Shown here one piece after another: positions 1 to 8,518 of a stretch of DNA of 64,000 nt (position 1 is its first letter; each line of letters begins with the position of its first letter). Position numbers and translations under genes: made by a program. The notes beneath the pieces are model-generated. The model was not told where the DNA came from, made no database searches, and worked only from the letters and a program-made list of their open reading frames with translations. The DNA comes from Demequina soli (GTDB lineage Bacteria; Actinomycetota; Actinomycetes; Actinomycetales; Demequinaceae), in assembly GCF_000971195.1 (NCBI RefSeq), contig NZ_BBLZ01000003.1, positions 121,815 through 185,814 on the forward strand, read 5' to 3'.

Positions 1-637
1 CCGCGCGGTGGACGATGCGGCGCTCGGCCGGGTAGGTCTCGCGCACCACTGCGAGGATCGCGACGAGCATCACGACGGACAGCGCGAGCACCACCGCGAG
101 GATCCCGCGCCAGCCGATCGGCTCGACCAGGAGTCCGCCCGCGATGGGGGCGACCACGGGGGCGACGCCGCCGACGATCATCATGAGGCTGAAGGCGCGG
201 GCCGCGGCCTTGCCGGTCGCGAGGTCGGAGATCACCGCGCGCCCGATCACCATGCCCGCGGCGCCGCCGAGGCCCTGCGCGAGGCGCGCGGCGATGAGCA
301 CGCCCGTGGTGGGCGCGAGGACTGACGCGACGCCCGCCGCCACCATGAGGACCGCGCCGCCGACGAGCGGGGGCACGCGCCCGAAGCGGTCCGACAGGGG
401 CCCGAACACCAGCTGGCCGGCGGTGACGCCGACCAGGAACGCGGTGAGCGTGAGCTGCACGGCGGTCGCGCCCGTGCCGAGGTCCTCGGCCATCCGCGGG
501 AACGCGGGCAGGTACAGGTCCGTGGCGAACGGGGCGATGGCCGACAGGAGGCCGAGCACGGCGAGCAGGACGGCGGGGATGCCGGCCGATGCGGTGGCGG
601 CGGCCTGGGAGCGCGGGGACGCTGCGGTGGTGGTCAC
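1..637 (-). CDS. Bcr/CflA-type drug-efflux MFS transporter, partial (C-terminus outside window)
   Basis: Membrane exporter of the major facilitator superfamily, drug:H+ antiporter 1 type. About 212 residues of the N-terminal half are visible. After a Thr/Ala-rich start come hydrophobic helices and the Bcr/CflA-like stretch FATDLYLPAFP near residue 37, then the loop GPLSDRFGRVP between helices 2 and 3, the MFS signature. The GTG start at 637 is preceded by GAGGAG at proper spacing. The gene is divergent from a MarR gene 68 bases away with a palindrome between them, so drug-responsive MarR repression is likely. Substrate unknown. The left window edge cuts the gene; it need not be truncated in the genome. 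Confidence 0.85.
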   Translation of the reverse strand, partial: MTTTAASPRSQAAATASAGIPAVLLAVLGLLSAIAPFATDLYLPAFPRMAEDLGTGATAVQLTLTAFLVGVTAGQLVFGPLSDRFGRVPPLVGGAVLMVAAGVASVLAPTTGVLIAARLAQGLGGAAGMVIGRAVISDLATGKAAARAFSLMMIVGGVAPVVAPIAGGLLVEPIGWRGILAVVLALSVVMLVAILAVVRETYPAERRIVHRA

Positions 638-659
638 GGGGACTCCTCGGGAAGAATGA

Positions 660-673
660 TTATGAAATCATAA
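660..673. promoter_or_regulatory. Palindromic operator between MFS efflux gene and marR
   Basis: TTATGA-AA-TCATAA, a perfect 6+6 inverted repeat, sits in the 68-base divergent gap and is AT-rich in a GC-rich background. This is the usual position for a MarR dimer that represses itself and the neighbouring exporter. Binding is inferred. Confidence 0.6.
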
Positions 674-705
674 CTGACCGGCCGAGGCGCCGGTACCCTT
701 CCCCC

Positions 706-1155
706 ATGGCCGAGGAACGACCCTCCGACCGCGAGCTCGCGGAGCTCGCCGAGTCCATCCTGCGCATTGCGCGCGAGCTCGACCCGCACGCGGCGGGCGT
801 CGGCGTGGTGCCGATCACCGGCACCGAGACCGCCGTGCTGCGCTGGATCCACCACCACCCGGGCGCGACGCCGAGCGCCGTCGCCGCGGCGACCGGACTC
901 AAGCGCCCGAACCTGTCGGCGGCGCTGCGCGCCCTCGAGGACAAGGAGCTCGTGCGGCGCACCCCGGACCCCGACGACCACCGCCAGGCACGCCTCGAGG
1001 CCACCGCGCTCGCCGATGAGGGCGTCGCGCTGCTGCACGCGTACTGGTCGGGCCGCATGCGCGCCGCGCTCGACGGCGAGGATGCAGACGTGCCCGCGGT
1101 GACCGCCGCGCTCGACCGGATCGAGGCCGGGCTGCGGCCCTCACCGCGCCCGTAG
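706..1155 (+). CDS. MarR family transcriptional regulator
   Basis: 149-residue winged-helix regulator. The ATG at 706 is chosen because an upstream extension of the open frame would run through the palindrome and the divergent gene. A helix-turn-helix lies around residues 50-75 (TPSAVAAATGLKRPNLSAAL), followed by the wing segment RTPDPDDHRQARLEAT typical of MarR proteins. It probably represses the divergent Bcr/CflA exporter and itself through the TTATGA/TCATAA palindrome. The ligand cannot be told from sequence. Confidence 0.85.
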   Translation: MAEERPSDRELAELAESILRIARELDPHAAGVGVVPITGTETAVLRWIHHHPGATPSAVAAATGLKRPNLSAALRALEDKELVRRTPDPDDHRQARLEATALADEGVALLHAYWSGRMRAALDGEDADVPAVTAALDRIEAGLRPSPRP

Positions 1156-1172
1156 CGCGGCGCGCCGTCGGC

Positions 1173-3812
1173 TCAGTCGGCCACGAACTCGGCTGGCCGG
1201 CCGGCGGCCTCCTCGACCGGCAGCACGCACGCGAACCGGTGCTCGCCGGCGGCCACCTCGATAGGCTCCGAACCGTCGGGCAGCACGATCTCCGCGGTGG
1301 TCGACGGCGGCACCGTCACGGCCAGCGCGATCGCGGAACCGTCGCGGTCCCAGCACACGGACGCGGTGCCGTACGGCGTCTCGTGCGACGCCTCGGCCCA
1401 GTCGAGCTCCCGGCTCGGCAGCGGCGCGACGCGGATCCGCCGGTAGCCCGGCGCGGCGGGCGCGAGGCCCGCGACACGGCGGTGCAGGAAGTCCGCGACG
1501 GAGCCGAACGCGTAGTGGTTGAACGACGTCATGCCGCCGGGGTTGATGGACCCGTCCTCGAGCATCGAGTTCCAGCGCTCCCAGATGGTGGTCGCCCCCA
1601 TCGACACCGGGTACAGCCACGAGGGGCACGCCTTCTGCAGCAGCAGGCCCCACGCCGTGGCGCCGTGGCCCGTGTCGGCGAGCGCGTCGCACACGAGCGG
1701 GGTGCCCAGGAAGCCGCTGCCGATGTGGAAGCCGTCGACCGCCACCTGCTCGGCGAGCAGCGCGCCGGCGTGCTCGCGCTGCTCGGGCAGCAGCAGGTCG
1801 AACGCGATCGCGAGGGCGTAGGCGGTCTGCGCCGGGTAGGCGGCGCGGCCGCTCGCGGTGAGGTACTCGGCGCGGAAGCGCGCCCCGGTGCGCTCGGCGA
1901 GGTCGGCGTACCGGGCGGCCGCCGCATCGTCCCCCAGGACCTCCGCCGCGGACGCGACCACGCGCGCGGACCGGGCGAGGTAGGCGGTGGACACCAGCTG
2001 CCACGGCACGCGTGCCTTCCACGGCTGGTCGTCGGGGGCGGACGCGTCGAGCCAGTCGCCGAACGAGAAGCCGCCCGAGGAGAAGTCGAGCCGCTCCCCC
2101 GCCCGCGCGGCGAACGCGTCGACCCAGGCGGTCATCGAGGGCCACTGGGCGGCGAGGATGCCCGCGTCGCCCGAGCGCTCGTACAGCGTCCACGGCACGA
2201 GCGTCGCGGCGTCGCCCCAGCCCGCCTCCGCGCCGAGCGGCGGCATGTGCGGGTCGGTGCCCATGAACGGCACGTACGGCGGCACGTTGCCGTCGGGCGC
2301 CTGGTCGGCGGCGAGGTCGGCGAGCCAGCCCGTGAGCATGCCGGCGGTGTCGAACAGGAACGATGCGGTGGGCGCGAAGACCTGGAGGTCGCCGGTCCAG
2401 CCCAGGCGCTCGTCGCGCTGCGGGCAGTCGGTGGGCACGTCGACGAAGTTGCCGCGCGTGCTCCACACGACGTTCTCGTGCAGGCGGTCGAGCAGCGGGT
2501 CCGAGCACGCGAAGGTGCCGGTGCGGCGCATGTCGGTGTGGATCACGACGGCCTCGAGGTCCTCCGCGGCGAGCGTGCCGGGCCAGCCGGTGACCTCGAC
2601 GTAGCGGAAGCCGTGGATCGTGAACTGCGGCTCCCACTCGCGCGGGCCGCGGCCGTCGAGCACGATCTCGTCCGCCTGGGTGGCGGCGCGCAGCGGCCGG
2701 GTGCCGAGCTCGCCGTGCTCGAGCACCTCGGCGTGGCGCAGGCCCACGACGGTGCCGGCGGGCGCGTCGGGGAACCTGAGGCGCATGCGGCCGACGAGGT
2801 TCTGCCCCAGGTCCACGACCGTCGCGCCGGAGGGCGTGGTGAGGATCTCGACGGGGTGGACGATGCGCGTGCGGCGCACCGCGGGACCCGTGGGGGCCAC
2901 GAGGCGCGTCAGGTCGCACGGGATCGCGTCGACCGCCTCCCACGCGGAGGCGTCGAAGCCGGGCGCGTCCCAGCCGGCGAGCTCGCGGCGCGCGTCGTGG
3001 GTCTCGCCCTTGTAGAGGTCCGCGCGGGTGACGGGGCCGAGCGCCCAGCGCCAGGTCTCGTCGGTGCCGACGATGGTGCGCGTGCCGTCGGCGTGATCGA
3101 CCTCGAGCTGGAGCAGCACGCCGGTGCGGTCGCCGTAGACGTCGCGCTGGCCCCAGAAGCCCAGGTAGCCGCGGTACCAGCCGTCGGCGAGGTGGGCGCC
3201 GACGACGTTCTCCCCGGCGCGCACCAGGTCGGTGACGTCGTAGGTCGCGTACCGGAGGCGCCTGTCGTAGGTGGTCCAGCCGGGCGTGAGCACGTCCTCG
3301 CCGACCACGCTCCCGTTGAGGTGCAGGGTGACGATGCCGTGGGCTGTCGCGCGCAGGCGTGCCCTCACGATGTCGGCGGGGACCGCCACCGATCCGCGCA
3401 GCAGCGCCGCGGGCTCGCCCTCGGTGCCGGGCTCGGGCAGACGGGGGCCCACCATGACGGCCTCCCACGCGCCCGGGTCGAGCAGGCCGGCCTCGACGAC
3501 CGTCGGCTCGCTCCACGCGGAGGGCCCGTCGCCCTCGGGACCCCACACCCGCACGGCGACCTCGCGCCGCTCCCGCGACCCCAGCGGGGCGGCCGGCCAG
3601 GAGACCAGCACCTGGTCGGCGGACACGACGCGGCCCGTGGTGAACGGCGCCGTGACGCCATCCGGGTCGGTGACGCGCAGCTCGTAGGCGCTCTGACGCC
3701 AGCCGGCCTCGGCGGTGCGCGCGACCCACGACAGGCGGGGCGCGGCCTCGCCGATGCCGAGCGGCTCGCGGTGGTGCTCGATGGTGACGGGGTCGAGGTG
3801 AAGCGAGGTCAT
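1173..3812 (-). CDS. Alpha-L-rhamnosidase, GH78 (module A)
   Basis: 879-residue glycoside hydrolase releasing terminal L-rhamnose from plant glycosides or rhamnosyl oligosaccharides. It has the N-terminal beta domains of bacterial rhamnosidases (LNGSVVGEDVLTPGWTTYDRR near 190-210), then the (alpha/alpha)6 catalytic domain with the family motif TDCPQRDERLGWTGD near residue 460, and a C-terminal beta-sandwich. No signal peptide is visible, so it probably acts in the cytoplasm on imported glycosides. The ATG at 3812 follows the nucleoside-hydrolase-like gene by 34 bases; it is the last gene of the MFS-GH1-hydrolase-GH78 operon. A second GH78 lies at 26888-29275. The aglycone preference is not determined by sequence. 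Confidence 0.93.
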   Translation of the reverse strand: MTSLHLDPVTIEHHREPLGIGEAAPRLSWVARTAEAGWRQSAYELRVTDPDGVTAPFTTGRVVSADQVLVSWPAAPLGSRERREVAVRVWGPEGDGPSAWSEPTVVEAGLLDPGAWEAVMVGPRLPEPGTEGEPAALLRGSVAVPADIVRARLRATAHGIVTLHLNGSVVGEDVLTPGWTTYDRRLRYATYDVTDLVRAGENVVGAHLADGWYRGYLGFWGQRDVYGDRTGVLLQLEVDHADGTRTIVGTDETWRWALGPVTRADLYKGETHDARRELAGWDAPGFDASAWEAVDAIPCDLTRLVAPTGPAVRRTRIVHPVEILTTPSGATVVDLGQNLVGRMRLRFPDAPAGTVVGLRHAEVLEHGELGTRPLRAATQADEIVLDGRGPREWEPQFTIHGFRYVEVTGWPGTLAAEDLEAVVIHTDMRRTGTFACSDPLLDRLHENVVWSTRGNFVDVPTDCPQRDERLGWTGDLQVFAPTASFLFDTAGMLTGWLADLAADQAPDGNVPPYVPFMGTDPHMPPLGAEAGWGDAATLVPWTLYERSGDAGILAAQWPSMTAWVDAFAARAGERLDFSSGGFSFGDWLDASAPDDQPWKARVPWQLVSTAYLARSARVVASAAEVLGDDAAAARYADLAERTGARFRAEYLTASGRAAYPAQTAYALAIAFDLLLPEQREHAGALLAEQVAVDGFHIGSGFLGTPLVCDALADTGHGATAWGLLLQKACPSWLYPVSMGATTIWERWNSMLEDGSINPGGMTSFNHYAFGSVADFLHRRVAGLAPAAPGYRRIRVAPLPSRELDWAEASHETPYGTASVCWDRDGSAIALAVTVPPSTTAEIVLPDGSEPIEVAAGEHRFACVLPVEEAAGRPAEFVAD

Positions 3813-3846
3813 GCGAGTCGGTTCCTTGCGGTCGAAGGCGGAAAGG

Positions 3847-4686
3847 TCAGCGGTGTGCGGCGTGGCGGCGGAACAGGGCGGCCATGTCGCCGAGGACGAG
3901 GGCGGCGTCGGGTGCGGCGCAGACGAGCGCGTGCTCCCCCGCCTCCCAGGTGCTCGACTCCCCGGACAGGGCCGTCCCGAGCAGGGGTGCGCTGTCGCCG
4001 AGCGGCCACACGGCATCGACCGCGAAGCCCGGAGGGAGCGGCAGCTCGTCGAAGCGCCGCCAGAGCCACGCGCCGAGCTCGCCGCACGAGCCGAGCAGGT
4101 CCTGGATCTGGGCCACGCTCCACGCGAGCCGCCGGTACGTCTCGAGGGGGAACTGGCGCACCTCGAGCCCGGGGATGCCGAGCACGTAGGCGGCGGCCTC
4201 GGCGTCCGTGTCCCGGTTGTACTCCTCGGCGTCGGCGACGGAGCCTCCGACCCACGCGAGCGTCAGCCGCGCCGCGATGTCGGGCGCAGCCGCAAGTGCC
4301 TCGGCGACGTTGGTCAACGGGCCGCCGCACACGAGGGTGAGGGGTAGCGCATCGCCCCTCCGCGCGTGCGCGATGATCGTCCGTGCCGCGGCGGAGATCT
4401 CCGACCCGGCCGCGACCGCCGCGAGGTCGACGGGCGCGTCCCCACCGGCGGCGACCTCGGGTGCGGGCCCGCCGATCAGGTCGACGAGCTCCGCGGCGTA
4501 CGCCGCGCCGGCCGCCGCGCCGCCCTCGGGCGGGCCGAAGACGGGTGACAGCCGCGAGCTCGTGATCGCGTCGACGCGGTGCCCGGGCGACAACAGGTGA
4601 TGCGCGAGCGCGAGGAGCCCGTCGGGGTCCCCCGCGAAGTCATTGTCGATGATGACGCGGCAGCGGCGGGCGATGGTCAGCGGCAT
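3847..4686 (-). CDS. Nucleoside hydrolase-like protein in a glycosidase operon
   Basis: 279 residues. The N-terminus has VIIDNDFAGDPDGLLAL, corresponding to the calcium-binding Asp cluster DTDPGxDD of inosine/uridine-preferring nucleoside hydrolases, and CGGPLTNVAEAL near residue 130, also typical of the family. The Asp pattern is altered (DNDFAGDPDG), so the substrate may be another N- or O-riboside. The start ATG lies one base after the GH1 stop codon, so the two are translationally coupled. Its place between a beta-glucosidase and a rhamnosidase argues for a role in glycoside processing rather than nucleotide salvage, but that is inference. Confidence 0.75.
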   Translation of the reverse strand: MPLTIARRCRVIIDNDFAGDPDGLLALAHHLLSPGHRVDAITSSRLSPVFGPPEGGAAAGAAYAAELVDLIGGPAPEVAAGGDAPVDLAAVAAGSEISAAARTIIAHARRGDALPLTLVCGGPLTNVAEALAAAPDIAARLTLAWVGGSVADAEEYNRDTDAEAAAYVLGIPGLEVRQFPLETYRRLAWSVAQIQDLLGSCGELGAWLWRRFDELPLPPGFAVDAVWPLGDSAPLLGTALSGESSTWEAGEHALVCAAPDAALVLGDMAALFRRHAAHR

Positions 4687-4687
4687 G

Positions 4688-5938
4688 TCAGGCTCGCGCG
4701 ATGCTCGCGCTGCGGTGCTCGCGCACGATCTCGCCGAGCACGTGGGCGGACGGCTTGACGGTCCGGTCGAAGGTCTCGCGGTCGACGGAGACGAGCCCGA
4801 GCTTGGGGCCGTACCCGAAGATCCACTCGAAGTTGTCGAGCAGCGTCCAGTGGCAGTAGCCGAGCACCGGGGTGCCGGCCGCGATCTGATCCCCGAGCGC
4901 GGCGAGCGCGGCGGGGATGAAGGCGGCGCGCTGGGCGTCGTCGTCGGTCTGCATGCCGTGCTCGGTGACCAGGACCGGCACGCCGGAGACGCGGTGCGCG
5001 TACTCCGCGGCGCGGGCGACCGACGCGGGCTCGATGAGGGTGCCCATGCCGTTGCGCGGACCGTCGGGCACCACCTCGCCGTCGGGGCCGTGGAAGATCG
5101 ACTCGTAGTTCTGCACGCCGATGAAGTCGTCGTCACGCGCGACCTCGAGCCAGTGGTCGTAGACCGCCGCTCGCTTGGCGTCGCGGCGCTGCTCGCCCCC
5201 GTCGAGCGCGACCTCGTCGATGATCGCGATGGAGACGCCGGTGGGCAGGTCGGGGCGGCGCGCCTTGATGGCGGCGACCGCGGCACGATGCGCGCGCGTG
5301 AGCCCGTCCGTGAACTCACCCTCGAGCGCGGCCGGGATGACGTTGGACGCGTAGTAGCGCTCCGTGCCCGCGTCGCGCGCGGCGGCGGCGAGCATCTCGA
5401 GCTTGATCTGCTCGGCGATCGGGGGCAGCTTGCCGCTCGCGTGGAGCAGCTGCTCGAGGTTGGGCTCGTTGATGGTGACAGCGACGGCGATCCTGTCGCC
5501 GAACCGGGCCATCACCCGGTCGCACTGCGCCGCGAACAGGTCAGCGGCATCGTCCGCGAGCCACGAGCCGGCGGCGGAGAACCAGTGCGGCGACGCGAAG
5601 TGGTTGAAGGTGACCACGGGCGCGAGACCGCGGGCGAGGCAGCCGTCGACCACCTGCTCGTAGTGGTCGAGCGCGGCCTCGTCGATCTCGCCGCGGCGGG
5701 GCTCGACGCGCGCCCACTCGACGGAGAAGCGGAAGGCGTTGAGGCCCAGCCCGGCGGCGAGGTCGAGGTCCTCCTCCCAGCGCTCGTACGAGCGGCACGC
5801 GGGCCCGCTCGGCTCGGAGAAGAGCGACGGCGTCGTGTGCTCCAGCGTCCAGATGTCACTGTGGACGTTGTCGCCCTCGCCCTGGTGGCCCGCGGTGGCA
5901 ACGCCCCAGAGGAAGTCGGAGGGGAAGGTGCTGGTCAT
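4688..5938 (-). CDS. Beta-glucosidase, GH1
   Basis: 416-residue family 1 glycoside hydrolase. It starts with the classic FLWGVATAGHQ. The acid/base Glu is in VTINEPN near residue 157 and the nucleophile Glu in VLVTEHGM near residue 325; most GH1 enzymes have TENG there, so Asn to His is a small deviation. GYCHWTLLDNFEW near the end carries aglycone/glucose-binding residues. No signal peptide. It is the second gene of the operon led by the MFS transporter, 80 bases after a strong hairpin. It likely removes beta-glucosyl residues from imported plant glycosides, acting with the rhamnosidase downstream. Confidence 0.93.
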   Translation of the reverse strand: MTSTFPSDFLWGVATAGHQGEGDNVHSDIWTLEHTTPSLFSEPSGPACRSYERWEEDLDLAAGLGLNAFRFSVEWARVEPRRGEIDEAALDHYEQVVDGCLARGLAPVVTFNHFASPHWFSAAGSWLADDAADLFAAQCDRVMARFGDRIAVAVTINEPNLEQLLHASGKLPPIAEQIKLEMLAAAARDAGTERYYASNVIPAALEGEFTDGLTRAHRAAVAAIKARRPDLPTGVSIAIIDEVALDGGEQRRDAKRAAVYDHWLEVARDDDFIGVQNYESIFHGPDGEVVPDGPRNGMGTLIEPASVARAAEYAHRVSGVPVLVTEHGMQTDDDAQRAAFIPAALAALGDQIAAGTPVLGYCHWTLLDNFEWIFGYGPKLGLVSVDRETFDRTVKPSAHVLGEIVREHRSASIARA

Positions 5939-5980
5939 GGGAGGTACCTCGAGATCAGTAGATGAGCTGGTGGTGCGGGA

Positions 5981-6009
5981 GGGACCGGGCCCCGGATGGG
6001 CCCGGTCCC
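5981..6009 (-). other. Intra-operon hairpin between MFS and GH1 genes
   Basis: GGGACCGGGCCC and its exact complement flank a 5-base loop. The 12-bp GC stem lies just after the MFS stop codon and before GH1, with no T-run, so it is more likely an mRNA 3'-end stabiliser or partial terminator than a full stop of the operon. Confidence 0.6.
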
Positions 6010-6018
6010 GGATGCGGG

Positions 6019-7302
6019 CTAGCGGACGCCCTTGATGAGCGGCATGATGGCGGCCCCTGCGAGGCACAGGACGGCCGAGCCGATCCATAGGAGCGCGTAG
6101 TTGTGGCCGGCGCCGATCGCGAGCACCGCGGGGCCGACGGCCGGCACCACGATGTTCGGGATGTTGAGCGCGAGGCCGAAGACGGCCATGTCCTTGCCCG
6201 CGTCCTTCGCGTCGGGCAGCACCGACGCGCACAGGGCGAGGTCGACGGTGAGGTACATCGACTGGCCGACCGCGAACACGCACCAGGCGACCACGAAGGC
6301 GGCGAACGTGTGCGCCGTCGCGCCGATCACGAGCGCGGAGGCCATGAGGATCGCCGCGACGGCGACGAACGGCTTGCGGCGGCCGACCTTGTCGGACAGC
6401 CAGCCCGACGCGGTGAAGAACACGATCGAGATGGGTGCGGAGATGAGCGTGAGCAGGCCGGCCTTCGCACCGACCTCGGGCAGCGGCACCTCGAGCACGT
6501 CGATCATGAAGTAGACGAAGTAGGTGAACAGCGCGGCCATCGCGACGCCTGCGAGCAGGCGGGCCAGCCAGGTCCATCCGAAGTTCGGGTGCTTGCGGGG
6601 GTTGACGATCAGTCCGCCGACGAGGCCCTTGACGTCGAGTGCGGGCACCTCGGCGCGGGTCTTCACCGGGTCGCGGTACATCAGCAGCAGCGGAAGCGTG
6701 GTGACGATCGCAAGGGCGACGGGCACCGAGAGGATCAGCAGCGGCTGGCCGACGAGGGCGCCCGCCAGGTACGAGCCGCCGGAGAACGCGAGCGCACCGA
6801 ACAGGCCCATGATTCCCATGACGCGGGCGCGCATGGAGTCGGGGACCGCCTCCACGGGGATCACGGCGTAGGCGTTGAAGGCCGACTGCATCGCGACCAC
6901 AAGGACCACGTAGGCGGCTCCGATGATGGCGACGTTGCTGGTCGCACCCGCGATCACGCCGGCGACGAGCGCGACGCCGAGGCCGCCCACGATCCATGGG
7001 CGACGGCGGCCGAACCGGCTGGTGGTGCGGTCGGACAGCGCCCCCGCGAGCGGGATGACGACGAGCATGAGCAGTGCGCCGACCGCGACGGTCCGGCTGT
7101 AGACGATGTCCTTGGTGTCGGGCGCGACGGCGGCGATGCGCAGCGACAGCGCGGTCGACATGCTCATCGCCATGATGTACATGCCGAGGGCGGCGACCAG
7201 GACGAGCCCGATGGTCTTGCGGGGGGATCCGAACTCGGCGGTGAGGCGCGAGGAGTCGTCCATCGACTCCGACGCGAGGACCGCTTCATCTGAGAGGGTC
7301 AT
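6019..7302 (-). CDS. MFS sugar/glycoside transporter, SLC45/GPH-like (module A)
   Basis: 427-residue, about 12-helix permease. The loop after helix 2 reads GALSDRTTSRFGRRRPW and the mid-protein loop SDKVGRRKPF, as in bacterial sucrose/glycoside:H+ symporters. The ATG at 7302 is chosen because AAGGAAG lies just upstream; an in-frame upstream start at 7341 has no ribosome site. It is the first gene of the operon with GH1, the nucleoside-hydrolase-like gene and GH78. The promoter (TTGACA, 18 bases, TATAGT) carries a TetR-type operator. A paralogue at 29416-30711 pairs with the second rhamnosidase. Likely imports the glycosides these hydrolases cleave. Confidence 0.87.
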   Translation of the reverse strand: MTLSDEAVLASESMDDSSRLTAEFGSPRKTIGLVLVAALGMYIMAMSMSTALSLRIAAVAPDTKDIVYSRTVAVGALLMLVVIPLAGALSDRTTSRFGRRRPWIVGGLGVALVAGVIAGATSNVAIIGAAYVVLVVAMQSAFNAYAVIPVEAVPDSMRARVMGIMGLFGALAFSGGSYLAGALVGQPLLILSVPVALAIVTTLPLLLMYRDPVKTRAEVPALDVKGLVGGLIVNPRKHPNFGWTWLARLLAGVAMAALFTYFVYFMIDVLEVPLPEVGAKAGLLTLISAPISIVFFTASGWLSDKVGRRKPFVAVAAILMASALVIGATAHTFAAFVVAWCVFAVGQSMYLTVDLALCASVLPDAKDAGKDMAVFGLALNIPNIVVPAVGPAVLAIGAGHNYALLWIGSAVLCLAGAAIMPLIKGVR

Positions 7303-7376
7303 GAGGCTTCCTTGCCTGAGGGTCGCGAGGGGGCGGCCCACGTGGTGTTCTACGCGATGGTCCCGGGGGTACGACG

Positions 7377-7412
7377 ACTATAGCCACGAAAATCTTAAGG
7401 TGTCAAGGTTTT
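7377..7412 (-). promoter_or_regulatory. Promoter plus TetR-type operator for the MFS-GH1-GH78 operon
   Basis: On the minus strand, TTGACA (7406-7401), an 18-base spacer and TATAGT (7382-7377) form a near-consensus promoter. The plus strand over 7389-7412 reads AAAATCTT-N8-AAGGTTTT, a near-perfect inverted repeat covering the -35 box. The same operator with the same promoter geometry occurs at 12908-12943 beside the TetR gene, so that TetR is the probable repressor. Confidence 0.72.
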
Positions 7413-7441
7413 CGCGATCCGGAGCCGTCCGTCCGCGCCGA

Positions 7442-7588
7442 TCAGCGCAGGGACCCGCGGCCCATCCGGGCCACGCGCGGCGCGGCGAGCTCGGGGAAGG
7501 ACGTGTCCGAGGTGGTGTCGTCGCCGTCGGACCGATGGCCTGCGGTGGCGACACCCCAGAGGGGCGATGCACGGGTTGGGACTGTCAT
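7442..7588 (-). pseudogene. Remnant of a second GH1 beta-glucosidase gene (48-codon mini-ORF)
   Basis: A 48-codon frame with a perfect AAGGAGG site before its ATG. Residues 8-30 (ASPLWGVATAGHRSDGDDT and following) match the very N-terminus of GH1 enzymes and closely resemble the GH1 start at 5938 (LWGVATAGHQGEGDN). It then stops after TSFPELAAPRVARMG and similar sequence, with none of the catalytic barrel. It is the last frame of the ABC transporter operon. Most likely an internally deleted GH1 gene whose translation start survives; it may still yield a short peptide. Alternative: a functional small ORF, considered less likely. Confidence 0.7.
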
Positions 7589-7646
7589 GGCGACCTCCTT
7601 CGGCACCGCGACGGTGCGGCGGGTGGGTGCTGCGGGCGTGGCAGGT

Positions 7647-8507
7647 TCAGGCGGCGCCGGCCTGGAGATCCTGCTCCGCCTGGATCTCCTTGAGCCGCAG
7701 GCGGTCCGCGCGCCGCTGCTCCTGCGCCGCGGGGTCGGGTACGGGCGACGCGAGCAGCAGCCGCTGCGTGTACGGGTGCTCGGGCGCGGAGGTGACGGTG
7801 TCGCCGTCGCCCCACTCGACGATCTCACCGTGCAGCAGGACGGCGACGCGGTGCGACATCTCGCGGACGACCGCGAGGTCATGTGAGATGAAGAGGTACG
7901 CGACCCTCGTCCGCTCCTGGATCTCGAGGAACAGCTCGAGCACGCGGGCCTGCGTGGACAGGTCGAGCGCGGAAACCGGCTCGTCGCACACGATGAGCGT
8001 GGGATCGAGCGCGAGCGCCCGGGCGATCGCGACACGCTGGCGCTGACCGCCCGAGAACTCGCGCGGGTAGCGGTCGGCGGCGTCCGCCGGAAGCGCCACC
8101 ATGTCGAGCAGCTCCCGCACGCGGGCCCCGGCCTCCTTCTTGGAGGTCTTGCGCACGATCATGGGCTCGGTGAGCGAGTCGCCGATGGTGAGCGACGGGT
8201 TGAGCGACGAGTAGGGGTCCTGGTAGACCACCTGAATGTCGCGCGTGAGCTCACGGCGTCGCTGCTTGGTCGGATGGGAGATGTCCTCGCCCTTGAAGGT
8301 GAGCGACCCCGCGGACACCGGCGCAAGGCCCAGCAGCGCGCGCCCGATGGTGGTCTTGCCCGAGCCGGACTCCCCCACCAGGCCCACCGTCTCGCCGGGC
8401 CTGATGTCGAAGCTCACGCCCTTGACCGCACGGAACGGCTGGGCTCTGAACCCCCGGCCCGGGTACTCGACCTCGAGGCCGTCGACGGTGAGCAGCGGTT
8501 GGTTCAT
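7647..8507 (-). CDS. Oligopeptide/dipeptide-type ABC transporter ATP-binding protein (DppF/OppF-like)
   Basis: 286 residues. Walker A GESGSGKTT near 53, Q-loop VVYQDPYSSLNP, signature FSGGQRQRVAIARAL, Walker B LIVCDEP and H-loop FISHDLAVV are all present. The C-terminal HPYTQRLLLASPVPDP segment is characteristic of the Opp/Dpp class. The ATG at 8507 has AAGGAGG five bases upstream; another ATG at 8522 overlaps the previous stop (ATGA) and cannot be excluded. It pairs with the ATPase domain fused to the permease upstream. Fourth gene of the ABC operon; the substrate may be oligosaccharides or glycosides rather than peptides. Confidence 0.9.
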   Translation of the reverse strand: MNQPLLTVDGLEVEYPGRGFRAQPFRAVKGVSFDIRPGETVGLVGESGSGKTTIGRALLGLAPVSAGSLTFKGEDISHPTKQRRRELTRDIQVVYQDPYSSLNPSLTIGDSLTEPMIVRKTSKKEAGARVRELLDMVALPADAADRYPREFSGGQRQRVAIARALALDPTLIVCDEPVSALDLSTQARVLELFLEIQERTRVAYLFISHDLAVVREMSHRVAVLLHGEIVEWGDGDTVTSAPEHPYTQRLLLASPVPDPAAQEQRRADRLRLKEIQAEQDLQAGAA

Positions 8508-8518
8508 GATGTCCTCCT

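Noticed and set aside
1239..4340. Very long plus-strand open frame opposite the rhamnosidase and nucleoside-hydrolase genes
   Set aside because: Its product is an Arg/Gly/His/Val-rich shadow typical of high-GC antisense frames; no domain is recognisable and the minus-strand genes are clear.
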